From Gemmatimonadota bacterium (GTDB taxonomy: Bacteria > Gemmatimonadota > Gemmatimonadetes > Gemmatimonadales > GWC2-71-9), in the NCBI GenBank assembly GCA_016180765.1, contig JACPAP010000109.1:1-5385 (forward strand): a DNA stretch of 5,385 nucleotides. Reading direction: 5' to 3'. The notes beneath the pieces were generated by a model. That model had not been told where the DNA came from. It saw nothing but the letters and a program-made list of their open reading frames with translations, and ran no database searches. This document shows positions 1-5,246 of the stretch, piece by piece. A program made the translations under genes and the position numbers. The first letter of the stretch is position 1. Each line of letters starts with the position of its first letter.

Positions 1-674
1 GACGCCTCTTCGCGCATGTGCGAGATGTAGATCCCACCGTATCGGCCGGCGACCTTCGCCAGCTCGATCACCTCTTCGGTGGGCGTAAACGTGCCGGGCA
101 CGTAGAACAGGCCGGAAGAGAGCCCAAAGGCACCGTCCCGCATCCCCTGCTCGACCAAGGCCTTCATCTTCTCGATCTCGTCCGGCGTCGCCGTCCGGTT
201 CACCTCGCCGATCACCGCCGAGCGGATCGAGCCCTGGCCGATGAAGGTCCCGATGTTAACGGACTTGGGGAGCGAGTCGAGCCGCGCAAGGAAGGGTGCC
301 AAGGGCACCGGCGATCCCCCGTCCGGCCCCTCGATCACCGTGGTCACGCCCATGCGCACGTCATTGTCCGCGGTCGGAACCTCGAAGATCCCCCGACGCG
401 CGTGCGAGTGGATGTCAATGAATCCCGGCGCGATCACCCGCCCCGCCACGTCGATCACGCGGGTCGCGGGATCGGTGATGGACGCCCCGATCAGGACGAT
501 CGCGTCACCCCGGATTGCGACGTCGGCCCGGTACCAGGGGCTCCCGGTGCCGTCCACCACCCGGCCGTTCTTGAGCAGGAGATCGTAAGGCGGCTCTTGA
601 GCCCACGAGCGCTGCACCAGGGCGAAGCCGAACAGCGCGGCGGCAAGAACCGTTACCATGCGTGCGGGCGGCAA
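1..674 (-). CDS. N-acyl-D-amino-acid deacylase-type amidohydrolase, exported, N-terminal part (runs off left edge)
   Basis: This is a metal-dependent amidohydrolase of the D-aminoacylase branch, which removes the acyl group from N-acyl-D-amino acids; the exact substrate is unknown. About 224 residues are visible. An N-terminal hydrophobic stretch ending in SWAQEPP looks like a secretion signal. The amidohydrolase opening LLKNGRVVDGTGSP follows at about residues 32-46. The metal-binding HxH is in FIDIHSHARRG (H89, H91). The block around GLSSGLFYVPGTF (184-196) and the motif ISHMREEA (217-224, with a likely third metal His at 219) are typical of the branch. Where characterised D-aminoacylases have GNCG, with a metal-bridging Cys, this protein has GPDG (D118). 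I chose the TTG at 674 because AGGA lies 7 nt upstream and it adds a basic residue before the hydrophobic core. The ATG at 659 is the alternative but has no visible Shine-Dalgarno. The gene is divergent from the hydrolase at 798. The catalytic C-terminal half lies outside the window. Confidence 0.88.
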   Translation of the reverse strand, partial: MPPARMVTVLAAALFGFALVQRSWAQEPPYDLLLKNGRVVDGTGSPWYRADVAIRGDAIVLIGASITDPATRVIDVAGRVIAPGFIDIHSHARRGIFEVPTADNDVRMGVTTVIEGPDGGSPVPLAPFLARLDSLPKSVNIGTFIGQGSIRSAVIGEVNRTATPDEIEKMKALVEQGMRDGAFGLSSGLFYVPGTFTPTEEVIELAKVAGRYGGIYISHMREEA

Positions 675-741
675 ATGGCGATCCTGTGTGTGAGACCGGA
701 TCAAGATTCGCGCTCCGACGCACTGGCCGCCAGGGCCATCC

Positions 742-773
742 TTGACATGCGCCCGCGCTCCGGACACCCTACG
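742..773 (+). promoter_or_regulatory. possible sigma70-type promoter for the dienelactone hydrolase gene
   Basis: A perfect TTGACA hexamer lies at 742-747, in the only intergenic gap between the divergent genes at 674 and 798. No strong -10 follows. CACCCT at 765-770 has the ideal 17-nt spacing but a poor match, and CCTACG at 768-773 is a slightly better match with a 20-nt gap. The position, some 25-55 nt upstream of the ATG at 798, is sensible. The weak -10 keeps confidence low. Confidence 0.3.
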
Positions 774-797
774 GGCACCTTTCAACAGGCCCTCCCC

Positions 798-1607
798 ATG
801 AAGCGCGACGTGGTGCCTCTTTCAGCCATACTGGCGATGCTTGCTGTGCCGTGCCAAGCATCGCAGGCGCAGGTCCCGTCTTCTATCCCGGACGCCATCA
901 TCGGCAAGGCGCCGCCGCCCACCGGACAAGCCGTCGGCTACGTACCCGGAGACGAAGCGACCAAGGGCTACCTCGCCGTGCCCCAGGGCACCGGACCATT
1001 CCCGGCGCTCATCCTCATCCACGAGTGGAACGGGCTGGTGGACCGGGTGCGTCAGGTGGCGGACGCATTCGCGGCGCAGGGGTACGTGACACTCGCCGCG
1101 GACCTGTACCGCGGCCGCACCGGGAGCAGCCCGGACGAGAACCGCAGGCTGGCCTCGGCAACCCGCGGCAACATGCCGGCGGTGATCGCCAACCTCAACG
1201 CGGCGCAACGCTACCTGCGGCAACGGAACGACGTGACCGGCAAGATCGGCGTCATGGGGTGGTGCTTCGGCGGCGGCGTGGCGCTGAGCTACGCCTTGGG
1301 CGGCGAGCACCACGACGCTACGGCGATGTTCTACGGGTCGCTGGTCACGGATCCGGCGGTGCTCAGGAAGCTGGACCACCCGCTGTACGGCACCTTCGCG
1401 GGGCAAGACCAGGGGATCCCGCCGGACCAGGTTCGCAAGTTCAAAGCAACGCTGGACTCGCTCGGCATCCACAACGACGTCCACATCTACGACCCCGTGG
1501 GCCACGGGTTCTGGCTGTATGTGGATCAAGATCCCGGCACCCGCGAGACGCCGGCGCGGGACGCGTGGAGCCGTCTGATGCAGTTCTTGGAGAGAGTGCT
1601 GCGCTGA
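798..1607 (+). CDS. dienelactone hydrolase family protein, exported
   Basis: This is an alpha/beta hydrolase of the dienelactone hydrolase (carboxymethylenebutenolidase) family, which opens lactone or ester bonds. It has 269 residues, somewhat longer than the cytoplasmic enzymes because of an N-terminal extension. Residues 1 to about 24 form a signal peptide: basic MKRD, a hydrophobic core, then SQA before QVP as a probable cleavage site. The Cys at 19 is preceded by Pro, so this is not a lipobox. The family triad is visible: nucleophile C156 in GVMGWCFGGG, D204 in FAGQDQGIP and H236 in GHGFW. HEWNG at 75-79 carries the Glu (E76) that gates the nucleophile in the family. The open frame extends upstream to position 18, but that part is antisense to the amidohydrolase. 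The ATG at 798 starts the signal peptide, with only a weak AGG 8 nt upstream. Export argues for a periplasmic ester or lactone substrate rather than the classical chlorocatechol pathway (inference). The gene is complete. Confidence 0.92.
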   Translation: MKRDVVPLSAILAMLAVPCQASQAQVPSSIPDAIIGKAPPPTGQAVGYVPGDEATKGYLAVPQGTGPFPALILIHEWNGLVDRVRQVADAFAAQGYVTLAADLYRGRTGSSPDENRRLASATRGNMPAVIANLNAAQRYLRQRNDVTGKIGVMGWCFGGGVALSYALGGEHHDATAMFYGSLVTDPAVLRKLDHPLYGTFAGQDQGIPPDQVRKFKATLDSLGIHNDVHIYDPVGHGFWLYVDQDPGTRETPARDAWSRLMQFLERVLR

Positions 1608-1624
1608 CGTGACGAGGGCGCTTG

Positions 1625-1765
1625 GGGGGGACGCGGGTGGGCGGGCCGGGGCGTCTCGGAGCGCGCGTCAGTGGAGCGCGCGCCATGAAACTGTCCTCGT
1701 CTGCGGCGCGCGCGCAACTGCAGCGCGCGAAGAGACGCCCCGGCCCGCCCCACCCGCGTCCCCCC
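1625..1765. repeat. long GC-rich inverted repeat (giant hairpin) between convergent genes
   Basis: The left arm 1625-1657 (33 nt) is the reverse complement of the right arm 1732-1765 (34 nt), with a single-base bulge as the only imperfection. Two inner stems continue it: 1661-1667 with 1723-1729, and 1676-1684 with 1705-1713. These leave a loop of about 20 nt (1685-1704). The element fills the gap between the stop codons of the convergent genes at 1607 and 1775. It may act as a bidirectional transcription barrier or terminator, although no T-tract follows either arm. GCGCT flanks it on both sides (1618-1622 and 1766-1770), which could be a short target-site duplication of a MITE-like element or chance. 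The arms are seen directly; the function is inferred. Confidence 0.85.
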
Positions 1766-1774
1766 GCGCTCAAG

Positions 1775-2209
1775 CTACAGCTTCAGTAGGCACCACTCCT
1801 TGTCGCACGGCGCGGTCCCCATCTGCAGTCCCTTCCCCGGGCTCACCAGGATGTTGTTCGAGTGGTTGAACCCGAACCCGTGCTCCGGATCGTACAAGCC
1901 GGGTTCGTTCGAGAAATGCATTCCCGCCTTGAGCACGGTGTAGTCGCCCAACGCCTGGTACGGCGGCTGATGCCCCTCCATGCCCTCGCCGTGTCCCGGC
2001 CGGTGATACACCAGGTTCGCCACGCCATGGGCTACCTGATAGTCGTGGACCGCCTTGGCGACGTTGGAGCAGGTATTGCCCTCGCGCGACTGCTCCGCCT
2101 GGATGAAGTAGCTCGCCGTGTGGACCTCCCAGACCTTCTCCTGCCACTCGGTCCAGGGCGCGAACAAGAACGAACGGTACTGCTCACCGCCGTAGCCGCC
2201 CACGCGCAC
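1775..2209 (-). pseudogene. M24 (pita-bread fold) C-terminal domain, out of frame with its N-terminal half
   Basis: This is the C-terminal part of the M24/Xaa-Pro aminopeptidase-creatinase-like protein whose N-terminus lies at 2220-3161. It is probably not translated separately: the first possible start, GTG at 2209, lies inside the conserved domain, and in-frame homologous-looking sequence (NNVV) continues upstream to about 2218. Family motifs are HRPGHGEG (residues 69-76 from 2209), the H80 in GHQPP where active peptidases have HE.P, and the GMHFSNEPGLY block (96-106). Only the His of GHG (H73) and the Glu of NEPG (E102) match the usual five metal ligands (Asp, Asp, His, Glu, Glu). The last Glu position falls in GFNHSNNILV, with His or Asn instead. 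The expected Asp pair is not present around GGYGGEQYRSF. So even repaired, the protein may not be an ordinary metallopeptidase. The stop codon is 1775-1777. Confidence 0.8.
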
Positions 2210-3161
2210 GACGTTGTTGCGGGACGTCCTGCATGATGCGCTGCATGCCCCACAGCCGCGCCGCGTTCTCGATCTCCCAATCGAGCGTCCCGAAGCCGCG
2301 CTCCAGGATGTAGTTCCGGACGAACGCGTGGATCTCGGAGAAGTAATCCATGGCCCGCTGCGTGAGCCGGTTCTCCATCTCGTCCTTGACGATCCGGTGC
2401 CGGATCAAGACATCGTTGATGTCCACGAACTGGGCGCCGGGGAGCGCGGCCGCGAGCTGCCCCAGACCGCCCGCCGTGGGCCGCATCTTCTGCGGCACCT
2501 CGATCCGGCCCACCAGGTCCAGCCGGGCCGTCACATCCTGGCCCGGCGCGATGCCGCCTTCGGGACCCGCCGCCGCGTCCACCGCAATGGTCCTGAACCC
2601 GTACCCGAGTCTGGCCAGCGTCTCGCCCCACCACCGATACACGTTGATCGTGTCCCCCTGGGTCACCTTGCCCTCGTTGGGAAACCCGCCGTCCGCGTGA
2701 TGGTAGTCGAAGTAGGCGTGACTGGCCGTGCTCCACCACTCGCGCACCAGCTGCTGATCCAGGTATGGATTGAACCAGATGAGCGCCTCGTCGTCGTCCA
2801 TCGGCAGGAAGCAGGCGAAGGGCCGCTCGGTGTTGGTGTGGAACAGGCCGGTCACGTAGATGATGTTGAGCGTGCGGGTCAGCAGCACGCCCCCGTCCGC
2901 ACCGCGGCGCCGGGCCTCTTCCTTGATCGCCCTGGCCTTGGCCTGGTACCAGGAGAGCGGAAGCCGGTGGAAGTCGGCTGCCGCCGGCAGCTCGCCGCGC
3001 CGCCGCTGCTGCTCCTGGCGGAGCAGGACGAAGCTGTCCGTGGCAGCGGCGGCACGGGCCATGACCCGCTCGTCTGGCCATACCGCCCGCGGGCCGGTGA
3101 CCACGGCGCCGAGGCCGGCGCCCGCGGCTTTCACGAATTGGCGACGATCGAGCGATGACAT
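2184..3161 (-). CDS. Tat-exported M24/creatinase-like protein, N-terminal part, truncated by frameshift
   Basis: The protein begins with a twin-arginine signal (DRRQFVKAA at residues 5-13, then a short hydrophobic stretch), so it should be exported folded. Residues about 70-250 look like the creatinase/prolidase N-terminal domain: an RTLNIIYVTGLF strand region at 96-107, and a substrate-side segment through DGGF and NVYRWWGE. The linker into the catalytic domain (IRHRIVKDEMENRLTQRAM, 253-271) is the usual 'R-x-IKs-x-xE' helix of M24 proteins. The frame is right up to DVP (312-314). The last 11 residues are arginine-rich nonsense caused by an apparent extra C in the CCC run read from 2223-2221. 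Removing one base joins it to the C-terminal domain at 1775-2218, giving about 460 residues, a normal length for the family. The ATG at 3161 has GGGAG 5 nt upstream. The gene lies 54 nt downstream of the DUF4375 gene on the same strand. The substrate is unknown. Confidence 0.85.
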   Translation of the reverse strand: MSSLDRRQFVKAAGAGLGAVVTGPRAVWPDERVMARAAAATDSFVLLRQEQQRRRGELPAAADFHRLPLSWYQAKARAIKEEARRRGADGGVLLTRTLNIIYVTGLFHTNTERPFACFLPMDDDEALIWFNPYLDQQLVREWWSTASHAYFDYHHADGGFPNEGKVTQGDTINVYRWWGETLARLGYGFRTIAVDAAAGPEGGIAPGQDVTARLDLVGRIEVPQKMRPTAGGLGQLAAALPGAQFVDINDVLIRHRIVKDEMENRLTQRAMDYFSEIHAFVRNYILERGFGTLDWEIENAARLWGMQRIMQDVPQQRRARGRLRR

Positions 3162-3166
3162 CGTGA

Positions 3167-3195
3167 CTCCCGTACTGTGAGGATGAGAGATTCTA
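3167..3195 (-). promoter_or_regulatory. Shine-Dalgarno and possible -10 box upstream of the M24 gene
   Basis: GGGAG (3171-3167, minus strand) sits 5 nt before the ATG at 3161 and fixes that start. A TAGAAT hexamer (3195-3190) resembles a -10 element, with no recognisable -35 upstream. If real, the M24 gene can be transcribed independently of the DUF4375 gene. The ribosome site is well supported; the promoter is weak. Confidence 0.35.
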
Positions 3196-3215
3196 GCCTG
3201 GCGGCCGCTCCGCCG

Positions 3216-3992
3216 TCAGCCACGCCGCCTCTCGAGATACCGCATCGTGAGCACCGCGAGGTCCTCCGGAACCCGGTAGAACTGCCGGTCGAGACGCTGG
3301 AGCACGCCGCGCGTCGCGCCCGGGGCCATCGCGGTGGCCAGCATGCCAGCCGTCTTCGTGGCCCCCGCCCTCCGAAGGGCCGCCAGCGCCTCGCGGGCCC
3401 GGCGTCGTCCCTTGTTATCGAGATACTGCTCGAAGCCGCCGTTGTTGACGTCGGCCTCCAGCTCGCCGATCAAGAGCACCAGGCGATCGTCCCGCGAAAG
3501 GCGCGGAGTTGGTTTGGTGGTATACGCTCGCTGGCCGACTTCGATATACCGCTGATAGAACGACTCCTGGAGACGCTGCGCCGTGCGTTGGCGCGGCGTG
3601 AGGCGAACCTCGGGCCGGGCCTGGTAGAGCACGTGAGTCGCACGCACGCCGGCTCCGGAAAACGTCTGGAGGGTCAGATCCCGAGGCGGGGCGTCCAGCG
3701 CCATTCGCCAAGCGCGCGTCGCGCCCTGGTTGAAGGACTGCTCGAAGGCGTAACCACGCTTCGCCAGGCTCCTGACGATTCGGGTCACGCCCCGTTGACC
3801 CCCACCCGCCAGCAGACGCATCAGGTAATGTTCAATCGCCGGTTGCAGGCGCTCCGCGGCGCGAGACGGCGGGCGGGTCGCGACCAACCTTCCCACCAAC
3901 CGGGCCAGACGGCGCGCCGCCGCCGGCGTCGGGCGAAGAGGTCTGAGTCGGCGAACTGCGACCCGCACGCGGCGGTGGAGAGACTCAGGCAC
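3216..3992 (-). CDS. DUF4375 domain-containing protein
   Basis: The C-terminal half (about residues 142-252) matches the DUF4375 pattern: a helical segment LLIGELEADVNNGGFEQYL with the hallmark NGGFEQY at 184-190, then EALAALRRAGATKTAGML and a closing LDRQFYRVPEDL. The molecular function of the domain is not established to my knowledge. The N-terminal half is unassigned. Residues 1-45 are extremely Arg/Ala rich with no recognisable domain, so the true start could lie further in, for example the Met at 58. The GTG at 3992 was kept because it overlaps the upstream stop (frames share 8 nt, GTGCCTGA), a common translational-coupling arrangement; no strong Shine-Dalgarno is visible. There is no signal peptide or membrane segment, so it is likely cytoplasmic. 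The domain is confident; the start and role are uncertain. Confidence 0.75.
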   Translation of the reverse strand: MPESLHRRVRVAVRRLRPLRPTPAAARRLARLVGRLVATRPPSRAAERLQPAIEHYLMRLLAGGGQRGVTRIVRSLAKRGYAFEQSFNQGATRAWRMALDAPPRDLTLQTFSGAGVRATHVLYQARPEVRLTPRQRTAQRLQESFYQRYIEVGQRAYTTKPTPRLSRDDRLVLLIGELEADVNNGGFEQYLDNKGRRRAREALAALRRAGATKTAGMLATAMAPGATRGVLQRLDRQFYRVPEDLAVLTMRYLERRRG

Positions 3993-4314
3993 GGGCGAGC
4001 GTCCGCGGCACTTCCTCCAACCCCGCGAGCAGGCGCCGAACCTGCGCGCTCAGCTCGCGCGCCTCGCCCAGATTCTGGGTCACGCCGGCGACGGTGATGT
4101 TCCCGGCGCGCAGGCGCAGCAAGTCGATGCGGAGCTTCTCCAGCGCCGCGACCGCCTGGGCCAACCGCGCCGCCGCGTCGTCCCGTGATTGGCGGAGGAG
4201 CTGAACCACACGATCCGGGTCGGCGGAGGTTCCGCTGTTCGTGGCCACCGCTCCGGATCGGGCCACCGTGGCGTCGGCCAGCAACGCGTCCAGCTCCCGA
4301 ATGTTCTCGCGCAA
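3985..4314 (-). CDS. small helical, coiled-coil-like hypothetical protein (start uncertain, possibly N-terminally truncated)
   Basis: I do not recognise a named family. The 109 residues are nearly all predicted helix: RENIRELDALLAD at 2-14, then a low-complexity linker (19-32), then a long heptad-like stretch DRVVQLLRQSRDDAAARLAQ and ALEKLRIDLLRLRAG to residue 71, then LGEARELSAQVRRLLAGLEEV. This resembles the helical tails found after kinase or zinc-ribbon domains in some environmental bacteria (weak inference). The only upstream start is a TTG at 4314 with no Shine-Dalgarno. The frame is open back to a TGA at about 4384 without any ATG or GTG, so the original N-terminus may be missing. GTG codons at residues 17 and 23 are alternatives. 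It overlaps the DUF4375 start by 8 nt, so the two are probably co-translated. Confidence 0.5.
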   Translation of the reverse strand: MRENIRELDALLADATVARSGAVATNSGTSADPDRVVQLLRQSRDDAAARLAQAVAALEKLRIDLLRLRAGNITVAGVTQNLGEARELSAQVRRLLAGLEEVPRTLARA

Positions 4315-4345
4315 TGGCGTCGAGCAGGATGCTAGCGGTCGAGCC

Positions 4346-4367
4346 CCACCCCTGGCTAGAGGCGTGG
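4346..4367 (-). terminator. possible small hairpin just past the SDR stop codon
   Basis: CCACCCCT (4346-4353) pairs with AGGCGTGG (4360-4367) at 7 of 8 positions around a 6-nt loop. It lies immediately downstream of the SDR stop codon (4370-4372, minus strand). No T-run follows, so it is at best a weak terminator, and it may only be a chance palindrome. Confidence 0.25.
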
Positions 4368-4369
4368 TG

Positions 4370-5061
4370 CTAGGATACCGTCGTCATGCCTCGTCCCAGG
4401 TACCGGCGTCCTCGCGCCGCGAGGCGCTCCAGCCAGGCGACGTGCCGTTCGATCCCTTCACGCATCCACGTGAGGGACCTAACCACCTCCTGGGCCATAT
4501 GGTCGTCGAGGTGCGGCTGACGGCCGTCGTAATCGGTAAAGGCGTACTCCCGAGCCAACTCGTAGGAGCTGGTGATGTCACCCGTGCGCTTCATGACTCT
4601 GGGGTCGGCAGCCAGCGGCCACGGCCCGGCCGAAGTACAGCGGCGTCTCGGACTCCAGGAAGTTCGGGCCCTTCTTGGCACCCTCGCGCCAATTCTCCTC
4701 GGTGACCCCGAAGTGCTCCAGCATGAAATCTGACCTCAGGTACCCCGGGCATGAGCGTCGCCGCGTACTTGGCGGTGTACACGTGCGACAGCAATCCCTG
4801 GCGCAGGGCCAGCTCCGCGTTGGAGAGATCGGTCTTCCAGGTCGGCTCCCACCCGGCCAGGATCATGTCCTGCCCGGCGACCGAGTCCGCCAGGACGTCG
4901 AGCCGCCCCAGCTCGCGTTCTGCCCGCTGGAACAGGTCCTTCACCTCCGCCTCGACGCCATGATCGACCCGCACCGCGATCCCCCGGCCCCCTGCCGCGC
5001 TGACCAGCTCTGCCGTTTCCTCGATTGTCTCGGGTCGGTGGTACGGGGACTCCTTGACGAC
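4370..5061 (-). pseudogene. short-chain dehydrogenase/reductase (SDR) remnant, frameshifted and internally deleted
   Basis: Three pieces in three frames together spell an SDR oxidoreductase. Piece 1 (about 5061-4750) gives VVKESPYHRPETIEETAELV and then GRLDVLADSVAGQD, the SDR strand carrying the NxAG-like motif. It continues to HVYTAKYAATLM. Piece 2 (4748 to about 4617) gives PGYLRSDFMLEHFGVTEENW and on to FGRAVA. Piece 3 (4615-4370) gives LAADPRVMKRTGD, SSYELAREYAFTDYDGR and a tail ending MTTVS. Between pieces 1 and 2 about 50 residues that the family normally has are absent, including the catalytic Tyr-x-x-x-Lys segment. Pieces 2 and 3 are separated by a frameshift at 4615-4617. The N-terminal Rossmann nucleotide-binding motif (TGxxxGxG) is also missing, because piece 1 starts abruptly after reductase-like sequence. 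The product cannot be a functional dehydrogenase. Codon identity within each piece is intact, suggesting recent damage or assembly error. Confidence 0.85.
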
Positions 5062-5246
5062 CCCCGCCGGGGTACGAGGTAGTGCAGATGCACCACGCCA
5101 TCGACGAACCTCCGCACCGAGCGCAGCTTGAGGGGCACGTGCCGATGCCTTGGCGCTACCAGGGGGATCCCCTCGCCGATGAACGCCGGGATGACGTGGA
5201 TCGAGAACTCGTCCATCTCCCCCGCGTCGAGGAACGGCCCGATGTT
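5062..5246 (-). pseudogene. RibD C-terminal/dihydrofolate reductase-like protein, C-terminal fragment
   Basis: This is the C-terminal end of a RibD-C-type (dihydrofolate reductase fold) NADPH-dependent reductase. The visible part runs NIGPFLDAGEMDEF (5246 to about 5205), then SIHVIPAFIGEGIPL, RHRHVPLKLRSVRRF and VVHLHYLVPR, the terminal strands of the fold. The ATG inside it at 5216 is an internal Met, not a start. The N-terminal cofactor-binding half is missing: at about 5244-5247 the sequence switches to TetR-like coding on the other strand. At the other end no stop follows VPRR; the frame reads into the SDR region out of phase until 4941. The family's usual end lies close to this point, so the natural stop and the intergenic gap were probably deleted. 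Gene order suggests it was the first gene of an operon with the SDR. Confidence 0.75.

Noticed and set aside
18..797. Upstream in-frame extension of the dienelactone hydrolase ORF
   Set aside because: It is antisense to the clearly coding amidohydrolase, and the signal peptide begins at 798.
1609..1869. Plus-strand ORF covering the hairpin
   Set aside because: It consists mostly of the inverted repeat and the antisense of the M24 C-terminus, with no plausible protein features.
2219..2223. Programmed ribosomal frameshift in the M24 gene
   Set aside because: There is no classic slippery heptamer or downstream structure that I can recognise. A one-base indel in a C-run is simpler.
2214..3158. 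Long plus-strand ORF opposite the M24 gene
   Set aside because: It is an antisense shadow in GC-rich DNA with no domain-like pattern, while the minus strand shows a Tat signal and M24 motifs.
3177..4097. Plus-strand ORF of 306 residues opposite the DUF4375 gene
   Set aside because: The composition is Arg/His-rich and low-complexity, and the minus strand carries the recognisable NGGFEQY domain.
4941..5216. 91-residue minus ORF as an intact small protein
   Set aside because: Only its first 50 or so residues are RibD-C-like. The rest is out-of-frame SDR sequence, and its ATG is internal.
5143..5240. Plus-strand ATG at about 5143 as the true start of the TetR gene
   Set aside because: The residues before 5241 are antisense to RibD-C coding and lack helix-turn-helix helices 1 and 2.
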